Part shown: positions 45,436 to 56,183 of the stretch, one piece after another | Position numbering within the stretch: the stretch's first letter is position 1 | Layout of the letters: every line of letters begins with the position of its first letter | Source of the DNA: Anisus vortex | Lineage: Eukaryota; Mollusca; Gastropoda; Planorbidae | Assembly: GCA_949126835.1 (NCBI GenBank) | Contig: OX421500.1 | Span: forward strand, 24,308,731-24,372,730 | Direction: 5' to 3' | Length of the DNA: 64,000 nucleotides | Notes under the pieces: generated by a model | Database searches by the model: none | What the model saw: the letters and a program-made list of their open reading frames with translations, nothing else | Told to the model about the DNA's origin: nothing | Translations under genes and position numbers: made by a program

Positions 45436-46506
45436 ATGGCTTCGTTTGAAACTAATGCACAAATGTATGCCAGGGCTAAAGAATTAGCTATGGACTATGA
45501 AATAGAGAAAAAAGACAGGATGAAATTTATTGAAGAAAAAGTTCACGCTTGGACTTTAGAACAAAAACAAGAACAAAAAGAGATAGAAAATAAGGAAAGA
45601 GATAGAAGAGCCGAAGAAAGAGAAAAACATAAATTAGAAGCTGAAATAGCTCAGCACACAGAAGATAGAGAAATTGAAAAATTGAAAATAGCTCAGCACA
45701 CAGAATTAGAACATAAAAGGTATGAGACTGAATTAGAGTTAGGAAAAATGAAGGTCACAGAATCTTACAATCATCATAAGGTTAATGACAAATTTAATGT
45801 ACAGCCCTTTGATGGAAAAGAAAATAATTTAAATAGTTTCTTATCTATTTTTGAGGAAAATTGTATAGCTAATAACTTACCAAAAGATAAATGGGCTGCT
45901 AAATTATTAGGAGCAGTTAAAGAAAAGGGGCTAAAAGCAGTAGGTGAAGGAATTGGTAGAACATATGACCAAATAAAAACAGCAATGTTCAATTTTTATA
46001 ATTTTACACCTGATCATTTAAGAAAACAATTTCATAATGTTAGACTGGAAGCTAGTGACAACACTGATAGGTTCATTAATGACATAAGCCAATACCTAGA
46101 AAAATGGTTAACACTAAGTAAAGTGGACATAAATAATCCCAGACATATATTAGACATGATAATTATTGATAAAATTCTCACAATGGCCACTCCAGAACTA
46201 TTTACATATCTTAAAGAAAGAAACATTAGAAATGTAGAAGAATTGAAAACAGCCTTAAATAATTACAAGGACAGTCATCCTGGTGTGGCACTTAGTAAAA
46301 ATGAAGATACAAATAATTTGAATGCTTTTGAAAACAACTTGAATGTTTTCAATGCATATCAAAATCAGGACAACAGACCAAGAAACCAAAATAGGAGTAA
46401 TGCTAGGAACACTAACTATCCTTTCAGAAGACATAGTTTGTCACCCACAAGAAACACTAATTCCAATAATCAAAATAATGGTAGATTTTTCAATAGAGGT
46501 AACAGC
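45436..46506 (+). CDS. gag: Gag, matrix/capsid part
   Basis: Met follows AAATAAAAAAAA; the first 110 residues or so are highly charged (EKKDRMKF, KQEQKEIENKERDRR, REKHKLEAE), probably a coiled coil. From about residue 115 comes a capsid-like region with FNVQPFDGKENNLNSFLSIF and DKWAAKLLGAVKEKGLKAV, similar in layout to retrotransposon gag domains. The C-terminal part is Asn/Arg-rich (RNQNRSNARNTN). The frame itself runs to 46,650, but the last 48 codons are out of frame: the natural continuation switches by -1 between 46,500 and 46,512. No standard slippery heptamer is seen, so this is probably a mutation. Confidence 0.85.
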
Positions 46507-46511
46507 AGTAC

Positions 46512-47354
46512 TATTATAATAATAGAGGTTACTTTAAACAAACTAGAGGTAACAACAACAAAGGCTATTACAGTGGCAATAATAGTAGAGGTTCTTACAA
46601 TCAGTCTAGATGTAATAGCAATAGGGTCAATGATAATCCTACATCAATAAAATGTTATAATTGTCAGGGTTATGGGCACATATCTTATGATTGTTCATCA
46701 CCGTTTCAGGGCCAACAAACTGAACCTAAACAATTGTATGACAGTAACTTTTCTCAAAGTAACAATTTTTCAACTGTAGCACCACAGGCTAATACTGGAA
46801 AATACTTTACTAACATGCATGAAGCAGGTGGACAGTTATACTTGTTCCCTTCTTATGTTAATCACATTCAGACCATGACATTGAGAGACACTGGATGCTC
46901 GTGCTTAATAGTACAAGCTAATCTAGTTGAGTCTGATCAATATATTGATGACATAGAAGTAATTACACTAGGTGATGGGAGTTCCATTACATGCAAATGT
47001 GCAAATATTTTAATTGACACTCCTTGGATCGCAGGGAAAGTAAAAGCTGTCGTAATGCCCAAATGCACCGCTCCACTTATCATAGGTAATGCAACCAATG
47101 TTAAACCAGACAATTCAGTACAAATTTTTGAAGAATGGATTAGGAATAGACTAGATATAAAAGAAATTCAGAATCCTATGACTTTGAATGAATTCAATAA
47201 TGATCCTATCAGTACACTATCTCAAAATCTATGTATTTTAAAGTCAAATAATGTTCAATCACATGAATGGATAAAAATGTTGGAACCTGTAAAGCTAATA
47301 AGTAAAGAAAATAACTTCCATAATTGGAATGGTACTCAACAAATTGGTCAATAA
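46512..47354 (+). CDS. pol: Nucleocapsid zinc knuckle and protease
   Basis: In the -1 frame relative to gag, an Asn/Gly/Tyr-rich stretch leads to a CCHC zinc knuckle, CYNCQGYGHISYDC (46,653 onward; C-x2-C-x4-H-x4-C). The Met at 46,734 is internal. The protease has the catalytic LRDTGCS (about residue 51 from that Met) and PLIIGNA, the later IxGxx motif of retropepsins. The frame ends at TAA 47,352-47,354 where the coding sequence shifts frame again. Confidence 0.85.
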   Translation, partial: YYNNRGYFKQTRGNNNKGYYSGNNSRGSYNQSRCNSNRVNDNPTSIKCYNCQGYGHISYDCSSPFQGQQTEPKQLYDSNFSQSNNFSTVAPQANTGKYFTNMHEAGGQLYLFPSYVNHIQTMTLRDTGCSCLIVQANLVESDQYIDDIEVITLGDGSSITCKCANILIDTPWIAGKVKAVVMPKCTAPLIIGNATNVKPDNSVQIFEEWIRNRLDIKEIQNPMTLNEFNNDPISTLSQNLCILKSNNVQSHEWIKMLEPVKLISKENNFHNWNGTQQIGQ

Positions 47355-47626
47355 AATTGAAAATAAGTGTAATGAATTGAGTGTTCCTGCTGAATTGAAA
47401 TCTATAATTTTGACTCAGCATGTTTGAAATCATGATAAAGCTTTAAAGATAGCAAATGATCATTTGGATAACTATGAAAACCAAAAAGATGTCTTAAAGA
47501 AACATTTAACTGTAGCTATTAGCAAGAAACAGACATATAAACCAGAAATACGTAATCAGGAAAAGAATCAGGTAGAGAAGCAAAACATTTGCTGAAATAA
47601 ACACTGTAACGCATAATGAAAAAACA
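47355..47626 (+). pseudogene. Linker between protease and integrase, broken
   Basis: A frame beginning about 47,330 reads LVNKIENKCNELSVPAELKS, has a TGA at 47,427-47,429, then continues NHDKALKIANDHLDNYENQ to a stop near 47,593. Sequence homologous to the next open frame (TFAEINTVTHNEK) starts in a third frame. Two frameshifts and a stop therefore separate protease from integrase in this copy. Confidence 0.65.
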
Positions 47627-49570
47627 GTGCTAGAAATGGGTAAAATAACTCATCAATTGTTACAAGCTGAACAGAAAAAAGATGACTACATAAATAAATT
47701 GTTAGAAAATAAAACAAATACTAAAGAAGGTGAATTCAAACAGAATAAAGGTATAGAAATAAAGAATGGAATAGTTATTCGATTCAATATAGATGCACAA
47801 ATGCATAACAGAGAAGAGCAGATAATAGTTCCCAAGACATTAGTAAATACAATAATTGTAGCTGGACATAGTAAACCACTAAGTGGACATTTAGGTACAG
47901 ATAAGACGTACCATACAGTAAAAAGAAATTTTTGGTGGAAGGGAATGAAAAGAGACATTCAACATCACATAAAAGAATGTTGTAATAGTTGTTTAAGAAA
48001 AAATAAGAACACATCTACTCACATAGCTCCCATTCAAGAATTTAATGTGATAGGAATACCATTTCATAAGGTTGCAATAGACACAATAGGTCCCATGACA
48101 ATGACTAAAACTAATAAAAACAGATTTGCTTTAGTTATCATTGACTTAGCCACAAAATGGGTAGAGGTTATTCCACTGAAAGACATAACATCTGAACGCA
48201 TTTGTACGGCTTTGTTGTCGGTATTTACAAAGTATGGTTTTCCTAGGGACATATTAAGTGACAATGGAACACAGTTTGTTTCCAATTTAACTAAAGCATT
48301 CCATGAATTGCTAGAAATAACCCAGATATTTTCCACTCGATATCATCCACAGTCCAATGGATGTGTGGAGAGACTTAACCAGACAATTAAACTAATGATA
48401 CAAAAATGCTGTATAGATAAGCCTAAGGAATATGATGTTTATTTACCTATGCTTTTGTTCGCATATCGTAATGCTATACACCAGACAACTAATTATTCAC
48501 CATTTGAATTAATGTTTGGAAGAAAAGCCAATAGTCCTTTGGACAATTTCAAAAATACAATACTTAATAATGATGACATTGAGTATAATACAGAAGAGTA
48601 TATCGAAGATTTAAAATCCCAACTTGGTTATGTAAATAAAATAGCTAATGAAAATTTAGAAATGTCAGGACAAAAACAAAGAGAAATAAAAAACAAACAT
48701 AGGTATTTGAGAACCTTAAAACCTAATGATCTAGTATTGTTTTTTTCACCAACGCCAACAAATAGTAATAAAGAATGGCATGGTCCATATACTGTTAAGA
48801 AAAGAATTAATACAGTTTCATATGAAATCTCTGTAAAAGACTCTATAAGAAAATTTCATATCAATGATCTTAGAAAATATTCAGTGACAGCTGAAAACAT
48901 TAACAAAATTGAACATAATGTGACGTCTGAAAATAGTAGTGAAGATTATGTAGTGATAAAACTGAATGATAACACAAATGTTTCACAAGTGCAAAATTGT
49001 AATGTACTACAAAATAGCAATACTAAACAAAGCTATAAAGACATTTCTTTAGCTCATTTAAAAGAATTACAAATCACAGAAGTGAAGGAAATATTAAAGA
49101 AATTTGACAAAGTAATTTCAGACAAACCTGGTCATACAGAGACAATAGAACACTGTATAGAATTAAATGATGAAACACATTTTAGAGCCAAAGTATATCA
49201 GGTACCCCAAATGCAGAAAGCAAATGTTGAGAAAGAGTTAGATACATTGTTAGAAGAAGGGCTGATACGCAACTCGATATCACAAATTTCGTCACCTATG
49301 GTGATAGTAAAGAAGAAAGATAATAGCATTAGATTATGCTGTGATTATCGAAAACTAAATGCAGTTACAAAAATAGATCAGGAAGGCTTAGCTAAAATAG
49401 AAGACATTGTTAATGAGATAGGGAAAGGAAAAATATTCTCTACCTTAGATTTAACTAGAGGATTTTGGCAAATCCCTATGCAGGAACAATCTAAACAATA
49501 CACGGCATTTACAACAGATCAAGGATTATATGGATGGAATGTAATGCCTTTCGGATTGATTAATAGTAAT
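47627..49570 (+). CDS. pol: Integrase followed by reverse transcriptase N-terminal half
   Basis: Residues about 80-130 hold the HHCC zinc-binding region (GHLGTDKTYH ... CCNSC). The D,D-35-E core follows: VAIDTIGPM, ILSDNGTQF and HPQSNGCVERLNQTIK. EWHGPYTVKKR is the GPY/F module of gypsy integrases. Without a stop the frame goes on through a spacer to RT: HFRAKVYQVP, EGLIRNSISQISSPMVIVKK, RLCCDYRKLNAVTK, FSTLDLTRGFWQI and WNVMPFGLINS. At that point, just before the YVDD motif, coding sequence is interrupted by the LINE; the last 15 or so codons of the computed frame are LINE sequence. Confidence 0.93.
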
Positions 49571-51648
49571 ATAATAATAATAATGAGCACTTTTATAGCG
49601 CAACTATCCATGCTATAATAGCATGCTCAGTGCGCTGTCATGACATAGATACAAGAGCACAAATTAGACAATGATTACTTAAACATATAGGACTTTAGGT
49701 TCTTTTTAAAAGACTTTGCTTCATTTTGCCTTAGTGAAATAGGCAAATTGTTCCATAATACGGGCGCCACCGCCTCAAAGGCCTAAGTAATGACTTTTCA
49801 CTTGAACGGAGATCTCTTGCTGGAACATATGTTGTAAGAATGTTTTGAAGATAGCTAGGTGCAGTGCCATCCAAGCAGCTGAATGCCAGGGAAAGAAGCT
49901 TAAATTCAATTCGCTTTTGCACGGGGAGCCAGTGGAGATCCCTAAGTATAGGGGTGATGTGAGCGGACCTCTCGACCAGAGATACTATGCGTGCAGCATT
50001 GTTCTGCACCTTCTGGAGTCTCTCAATCTGCTTTTATGGAATCCCCCACAAGCAGCTGTTGCAGTAATCAAGTCTTGAGAGAATAAGAGAGACGGCAACA
50101 GCATTTGCTGTTTTCTTGTTTAGATGAGGCTCGTAATTGCATAGAGCATGCCCGGACGACAGAGCTGACATGGGTAGTCATTGAAAGTTTACTGTCAATA
50201 AACAAGCCAAGATCTTTTACATAGTCAGATAAGGTAATTTCAGCAGTGCCAACTTTTATTGCTTCTAGCTTAGAGGTTTTAAGTTTAGCATGAGACCCAG
50301 ACAATATTGCCACTGTTTTATCATCATTTAGCTTTAGCCTATTTTCCACCATCCACGATTTCACTGACAGGCAGCAGTCTTCAAGAGATTTTACAGCCGC
50401 AGCACAGGAAGCAGGATCAGGATTGAAACTAATGTATAATTCCGTGTCGTCAGCAAATAGCTTACGATTTACGCCATGGGTACTAATGATTTTGCCGAGT
50501 TTACTAGTATAGATAGAGAATAGTATAGGTCCCAATACAGAGCCTTGTGGTACTCCGCACCTCAGTGGTGTGCTCTGCGAAGAAGCTTGTTTTACCACAA
50601 CATATTGGGTCCTATCCTCCAAATAAGACGTGAACCACCGCAGCGCATTACCCGTGATGCCCATCTCCTTTTTAAGCCTGGCTAGAAGAAGCTCATGGTC
50701 AATTACGTCGAAAGCTGCACTTAAGTCAAGCAACACTAATAGTGATAGTTCGCCACGATCAGCACTACAAAGTACATCATTTAGGACTCGCAGAAGTGCT
50801 GTTTCGCAACTGTGGCCATGACGATATGCAGATTGGAACGGGTCAAGTAGATTATTAGCATTAAGATGCTGCACAAGTTGTTGCGACACAACTCTCTCAA
50901 GTATTTTAGAAATAAAGGAGAGATTTGAGACCGGGCGATAGTTATTGCAGTCATTCATATCTAAGCCATTTTTCTTCAGGAGGGGCTTAATGATCGCCGT
51001 TTTGAATGGGCGTGGAATTTTGGCAGACAGTAGGCAGGTGTTTATAATACGTACAAACACAGGAAGTAGAATGTCCATGCATGTCAGCACAATTTTGGTA
51101 GGGATGGGGTCAACAGTGGAATATGTAGGTTTAGATGATAGAATAATACGTTTAAGTCCTTCCTCACAAACAGGGATGAGTTCCACTAATGGGATACCTG
51201 CGAAGACATCATCCACTAGGGGCAAAGAATCACGCTCTTCAAAGCTTTTCCTAATTTTCTCGACTTTGTCAGTGAAGAATTTGCTAAGTGTTTCCGCTGC
51301 TTTCTCACTGCTCATGTCAGGCAGAACGGGGGTTTCAGATCTTTTTCCAAGAAGATCATTGACAATGGAGAACATCTTGCGTGAGTCCGTTCCTGCAGAC
51401 TTTAGAAGAGATTGAATATGAACCGACTTTTCATGCCTGATCACTTGAGCGAACCTATTTCTTTCTTTCCGAAATATTTTTTTGTCACATTCAAGTCGAG
51501 TTCTTCTCCAACGCTTTTCAGCTAAACGACGGATTGACTTCGCTTTCCGAACTAAAGGGGAGTACCAATAGGAGTCCGGTCTGTCACTAACAAGTTTTTC
51601 CGTCACTGGGGCGTAGTCATCCAGTAAAGTGGAGAGAGTCTGTATTGT
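49571..51648 (-). mobile_element. LINE (CR1/L2-like) nested inside the RT domain
   Basis: Runs opposite to its host. Its 3' end is at the left, a TAATAATAATAATAA tail preceded (minus strand) by AGCGCACTGAGCATGCTATT, and the 5' truncated end is at the right. The host RT reads PFGLINS up to about 49,570 and VTFTKMMRK from about 51,647, an uninterrupted gypsy RT step, so little host sequence was lost. The element lacks ORF1 and the endonuclease. It is the likely partner family of the SINE at 27.4-27.6 kb, as both share the 3' tail. Confidence 0.92.
49735..51645 (-). pseudogene. LINE reverse transcriptase, 5'-truncated and frameshifted
   Basis: Minus strand. The 541-codon frame ending at 50,068 starts in host sequence; the LINE part begins near TLSTLLDDYAPV. 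RT motifs in order: NYRPVSNLSFISKILERVV, LDLSAAFDVIDH, GVPQGSVLGPILF, FADDTELY (catalytic DD), SWMVENRLKLNDDKT. After a frameshift near 50,080-50,100 the C-terminal part continues at 50,009-49,731 with RLQKVQNNAARIV-type sequence, LHWLPVQKRIEFK and YVPARDLRSS. This is the CR1/L2/Jockey architecture. The last residues are abnormal, so another shift precedes the 3' end. Confidence 0.9.
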
Positions 51649-51835
51649 GACATTTACTAAAATGATGCGCAAAATAATACCTAGACATCCCAATATTGTT
51701 CATTATGTAGATGATATTTGCATATTCACTGAGACTTGGGAACAACATTTGAAAGTTTTAGAAGAATTGTTAGCAATACTAGCTGAACATAATCTAACTA
51801 TTTCACCACAAAAGATTGAAATTTTTAGGACATAA
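51649..51835 (+). CDS. pol: Reverse transcriptase C-terminal half with YVDD
   Basis: Continues the RT after the LINE: TFTKMMRKIIPRHP, then IVHYVDDICIFTETWEQHLK with the catalytic YVDD, then ILAEHNLTISPQKIEIF. The computed Met at 51,629 is in LINE sequence. A frameshift within AAAAGATTGAAATTTTTAGG joins it to the next frame. Confidence 0.9.
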
Positions 51836-52538
51836 ATTTAAAAATCAGGCAATACAACCAATTGATAGGATGCAAGAAAAAATGTTGAACATAAAGAAGC
51901 CTGAAACAAAAAAACAAGTCAGAGCTTTGTTAGGACTATTTTGTTACTATAGAGATTTCATTGAAAATTACAGTCAAATAGTACAACCACTTGTAAATTT
52001 AACAAGAAAAGGTCAATCTAATACAAAAATAAATTGGACTTCAGAATGTGAAAAAGCAATGCAAAATTTAAAAATACTATTTTCTAAAGAACCAATTTTA
52101 ACTACCATTTCAGCTAAAGATACAATCATTTTAGCTACTGATGCCTCTTGGCAAGGTCTTGGTGCATGTTTAATGAAACATTGTCTGGAGGAAAATAGTA
52201 ATATGACAAATAAAAAAGAAAAGAAAATTATGGGTATATACAAACCAGCATTGTATATAAGTAGATCACTGACAAAAGCAGAGAAAAAAAACTCTGTAAT
52301 TGAGTTGGAAGATTTGGCCATTGTATGGGCAGTAACTAAACTAAGAAGATATTTGTTAGGTCGTAAATTTACAATATTTACAGATCACAAACCTTTGATT
52401 AATTTCAATGTGAGCAATGTGAACAATAATAGGATCAATAAGTTTGCAATGAAACTTAGTGATTACCAGTTTAACAAACAAAGTATTAAAGGGACAGACA
52501 ATCACATACCTGACATACTGTCAAGATTAGCCATGTAA
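51816..52538 (+). CDS. pol: RT connection and RNase H
   Basis: Starts in the overlapping frame with KFLGHKF (the gypsy FLGH motif), then ETKKQVRALLGLFCYYRDFI. RNase H follows: ILATDASWQGLGACL (catalytic Asp), SVIELEDLAIVWAV (Glu) and FTIFTDHKPL (Asp), then IKGTDNHIPDILSRL at the end. Translation stops at TAA 52,536-52,538 and no further domain follows, confirming that integrase is not downstream. Confidence 0.93.
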   Translation: MKFLGHKFKNQAIQPIDRMQEKMLNIKKPETKKQVRALLGLFCYYRDFIENYSQIVQPLVNLTRKGQSNTKINWTSECEKAMQNLKILFSKEPILTTISAKDTIILATDASWQGLGACLMKHCLEENSNMTNKKEKKIMGIYKPALYISRSLTKAEKKNSVIELEDLAIVWAVTKLRRYLLGRKFTIFTDHKPLINFNVSNVNNNRINKFAMKLSDYQFNKQSIKGTDNHIPDILSRLAM

Positions 52539-52734
52539 ACAGTCACACAATCATTGTACATAATTACACTTACTAACATTGTCTACTAACAATAACTAAC
52601 AAACTATACTAACAAATATTATTACATGTATGATTTATTTATATATGACATAACCTATGTATTGATTTATGACTTATATGGAAGTATTATTATATTTTGG
52701 ATCTAAAAATTACATGAATGTCATTTTTATTTAT
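52539..52734 (+). other. 3' untranslated part of the retrotransposon
   Basis: AT-rich, no frame; lies between the RNase H stop and the polypurine tract. Confidence 0.6.
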
Positions 52735-52747
52735 GGGCAAGGGGGGG
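52735..52747 (+). promoter_or_regulatory. Polypurine tract
   Basis: GGGCAAGGGGGGG directly abuts the 3' LTR TGTCAGGG. One pyrimidine interrupts it. It primes second-strand synthesis in LTR elements. Confidence 0.88.
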
Positions 52748-53278
52748 TGTCAGGGATTGAAACAGAGCATAATAAATGGTCAAAGAGAGATAACCAATGA
52801 AAAGAAGAATACACCTTGACCTTAAATAGTAAAAACAGACTTTATTTATTATATGAGAAGAGAAGACTAGGGTTACTGCGCAGTTGAGTGATTTGTTATT
52901 AATTAACGTGTTAGGTTAGAGAAAGATCGGAGGGAAGGTTACGAGACTCGACCTTAGTCAGTAGTGTGTGCAACGAGCTCTTGTGGGATAGGAGCTGTAT
53001 TTTGATGTGGAGATTTTGTAATGGAGATAATATAGGAGATCTCAGTGAATCTATTCTGTAAATTCTATTATGTAACTTGCAATGCAATTGAGTGAATATA
53101 TATATATATATTATTATTATTACTTATGGATTTTCGACTAAATTGTGAGGACATAAAAATGTGTGTGTAAATAAACTTATCTATATATTTTACTGTTCCT
53201 GGAGTGTTTAGTACTTTTATGAACGCCTCAAAGATATGTGTGAGTGAATGATACGAGTACAGAAACATACAACTTACA
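52748..53278 (+). repeat. 3' LTR, 531 bp
   Basis: Begins TGTCAGGG and ends AACTTACA, followed by the CTTAT duplication. Compared with the 5' LTR it has an extra AGAAAGATCGGAGGGAAGGT-like stretch near 52,920-52,942 and a shorter AT run near 53,110. Confidence 0.95.
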
Positions 53279-53484
53279 CTTATGATTTATATATGTGCCC
53301 AAGTAAGAAATATTAGACTATGTTACGAAGTCAATATGAAATCTGGTAAACTAGTAAAAATGTATTACATCTATTCGTAGATCTTTTAAATTTATATCAA
53401 ACATATTTGCCGGCCGTAACTCATTGTAAGCTTGAATAGGGTGAGGGACGGAGTTAAAAAAATTGTAATAATTTTATAAGATGG

Positions 53485-54140
53485 GTCACTAGAAAGTTTG
53501 ACAGTTGTTAAAGTAGGGGAAGGGGTAGAAGAACTAAAAATTGTAACGTAATTCACGATATTTTAAATTTAAACTTTTTATTTTCAGTCTTTTAAATACA
53601 TAACATAATGACATAAATGACATATATTTTTGTTGCATTTAAAACTGACAACTCTAGCCTACATTTTTTTAGGGTTTGTAATGAGATTAAGCTGTTTTAT
53701 TTTCTATTTTTGTATATATATTTATTTATTTTTGGGGGGGGGGGGGGTTATCGGGCAAAATCTAGATATTAGACTGCACAAATAAAAATCTGCTCCGACT
53801 GTTATATTTTAAAGGTCACTAGAAAGTTTGACAGTTGTTAAAGTAGGGGAAGGGGTAGAAGAACTAAAAATTGTAACGTAATTCACGATATTTTAAATTT
53901 AAACTTTTTATTTTCAGTCTTTTAAATACATAACATAATGACATAAATGACATATATTTTTGTTGCATTTAAAACTGACAACTCTAGCCTACATTTTTTT
54001 AGGGTTTGTAATGAGATTAAGCTGTTTTATTTTCTATTTTTGTATATATATTTTTTTTTGGGGGGGGGGGGGGGGTTATCGGGCAAAATCTAGATATTAG
54101 ACTGCACAAATAAAAATCTGCTCCGACTGTTATATTTTAA
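53485..54140. repeat. 329-bp tandem duplication
   Basis: GGTCACTAGAAAGTTTGACA starts at 53,485 and 53,814 and the copies are nearly identical, including the poly-G run at 53,734 and 54,060. Young duplication or assembly artefact. Confidence 0.92.
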
Positions 54141-54446
54141 AGCCTATGTTATTCATAGTAGAAAAAAGAAAAAGACAAATTCAATTTTTTGGTCTTGTAA
54201 AGACATATTTTTTAAATTTATGCACTTTTGTTTTACACATTATGTTAAGGTACAAGCGCCTGCTCTTTATTACCGATCGAATGATCGGTCACCTGGTACT
54301 ATATATATATGTGTGTATGTATGTCAGAAAATTTTCATCAAAAGCGCTCTAACGATTTTCTTCATGTTTTAATGCACGACTTGTTTCACCTAAAAAAAAT
54401 CTACAGCTTTTCGGCCCCACAAATAAAAATCGGAAATGAACGTTAA
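53940..54446 (+). repeat. Large direct repeat, right copy
   Basis: Partner of 40,859-41,361, ending CGGAAATGAACGTTA. After this point the right copy continues into LINE 3' sequence, the left copy into AACGTTAGACGAAAATACCC. Confidence 0.8.
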
Positions 54447-54890
54447 GAGTGAAGAGTGGCGTGCTTTGACAGAGGCCCTATGTTCCACAAGGAACCCAAA
54501 AGACATATGATGATGATGATGAATGCTGGTTTTGCCTGAGAAATAGGCACATATTGAAAAAACAGTTATACTGCAAGATGGCAAACTCTAAGCTGTGAAA
54601 GATGTGTGGGCAGAGAACAATAGAATAACAAATCCTAGAAAGAAAGTGGAGATGGATTGGACTTACCGCCAGGAAAAGTAGCAACATCTGAGTTAGGGGA
54701 ACCTCCAAGGCAAACGGCAAAGATAAGCGCACAAAGAGACGAAGCATGTTGGATGAAGCTGGACGAACTGGAAAGAGATGGGAAGAAATGAAACGACTGA
54801 CAAGAGTCCATAGAGAGTGGAGTGCTTTGACGGAGGCCTTATGTTTCACAAGGAACCCAAAGGACAAATGATGATGATGAATGTTGTTGT
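54447..54890 (+). mobile_element. Two LINE 3' ends with (GAT)n tails
   Basis: 54,447-54,523 and 54,813-54,885 share GTGCTTTGAC.GAGGCC, CACAAGGAACCCAAA and a GATGATGAATG tail. The second is longer and upstream reads, in pieces, ERKWRWIGLTARKSSNI, TGKRWEEMKRLTR and REWSALTEALCFTRNPKDK then stop. This resembles the extreme C-terminus of RTE-like non-LTR RT proteins in invertebrates (RWRWIGHTLRK...). The first copy is a 77-bp truncated insertion in the direct repeat. Confidence 0.65.
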
Positions 54891-54984
54891 CTTTAAAATT
54901 GATGCAATATCATCACGACAAGTGTCTTGTCCGGTAATAAATAGGGGTTTTGGTTCTGGCACACACTTCTGTACCCATCGGTCT

Positions 54985-55105
54985 CAAATCTGGCTAAGTG
55001 TGTAAACCAACGATACGCTCCCATTAAGAATACACCTGTGGACAAACGTACGGAGGACAGTACAGTACGACCTCGGTGGGGTGGAAGAAATGTGCACTCG
55101 CCCGT
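54985..55105 (-). repeat. GC-richer dispersed repeat, copy 2 (inverted)
   Basis: The inverse of CCCATTAAGAATACACC and CACCGAGGTCG-type sequence matches 40,510-40,640. Confidence 0.5.
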
Positions 55106-56183
55106 TTTTAAAAAGATATTTACAAAATCTGTTCTGGCACAGGGACTGGCATATGTGTGACTGATGCCGACATGTTTATAAAGGCACCACTATGATGGTT
55201 TCTAGTGAGACAGGAAGGCAGTAGTTTCATGGCTGATGGAGGCTGATGTTGGGGTGTTGATGCCCTGTCAGGCAGTGTTGTGTCTAATGTCCCACATAGT
55301 CATGTTCGGCAGTACTTTCTGCCAGTTTGTTGGATCCAATGAATATAACCTACTGACTTTGAATGCTTTCGGGGCGAGACAATGCCAAACGTATGCTTGG
55401 TGAAAATTTCAACTTCATTTTGTTTATTGTCAGGTTTCTGCTCATTTGTTTCATTGTTTGTAAAATGCCCACATCTAGCAGTTGCAAGATGTGTGTGAAT
55501 GGGCAGGTGGGGAATATAGTATTATATAGCGTATGTTCTTGTCTTGACATATGGTAGCAGCATGGATTGAATTGTTACTTTAAATGTCGTCATCGCCTAA
55601 CAGCAGAATAGGCTTTTCTATCTATGCTGTTTAGGCACAAATACCTGCTCAAGGCAATCGGCAATAATGGTCTGATTTCTCCGTCCATTAGTGGATTTCG
55701 TGAAGGATTGTTTATATAGGCCTACTTCATTTTACATTTAGTTTTATTAAATGAATGGTTCCCCTTAAAATGCTAGCTCTCTCCTGCATATCCCGCCATC
55801 TTATAAGGCTTCTAGCAAAGCTTTTTGGGCCTTAAAAAAAAAAGGCTCAAAGACATTATAAGATTTCATATTTTAAAACAATGGAATCCTAGCCAATTAT
55901 TATAATTAAAACATAGGTCTATATGGACCTATATATTAAAAATATCTAGATGTAAATACATGACCGCAATGTATTAATTATAGTCTAAACTAGAAGCGTT
56001 ACTAATATGGTTGCACACAGGGCATACTTCCCTTACAGCAACCATTGTGGTTGACCAGGTGCCAACACACTCTTTAGCCATGCCCTGAGTGCAACCAGCA
56101 TGAAATTAGACTTGTCTATTACAATTAACACATTTTATAATGAACACAGTCTTATTTCATCTTTACATAACCTTATTATAATG
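55106..56183. other. No gene recognised
   Basis: Frames of 62-66 codons on both strands around 55,350-55,557 overlap one another and lack motifs. GGCACAGGGACTGGCATATG and similar unique sequence here is not recognised. Confidence 0.4.

Larger units (their letters stand above)
43119..53278 (+). mobile_element. Full-length Gmr1-like Ty3/gypsy LTR retrotransposon
   Basis: Two similar LTRs, exact CTTAT duplications, a primer binding site, a polypurine tract and coding domains in the order gag, zinc knuckle, protease, integrase, reverse transcriptase, RNase H. Integrase lies 5' of RT, the reverse of normal Ty3/gypsy order but the defining order of Gmr1-type elements, although RT, RNase H and the integrase GPY/F motif are of gypsy type. 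The total is 10,160 bp, about 8.1 kb without the nested LINE. Several frameshifts, one stop and the LINE make it inactive. No env-like frame exists after RNase H. Confidence 0.93.

Noticed and set aside
50945..51415. 156-codon plus-strand frame
   Set aside because: Antisense shadow of the LINE RT coding sequence, which has all RT motifs on the minus strand.
52539..52747. env-like gene after RNase H
   Set aside because: Only about 200 bp remain before the polypurine tract, without an open frame.
52920..52942. Sequencing-adapter contamination in the 3' LTR (contains AGATCGGA)
   Set aside because: Only eight bases agree with the common adapter start and the following bases differ; an ordinary indel is simpler.
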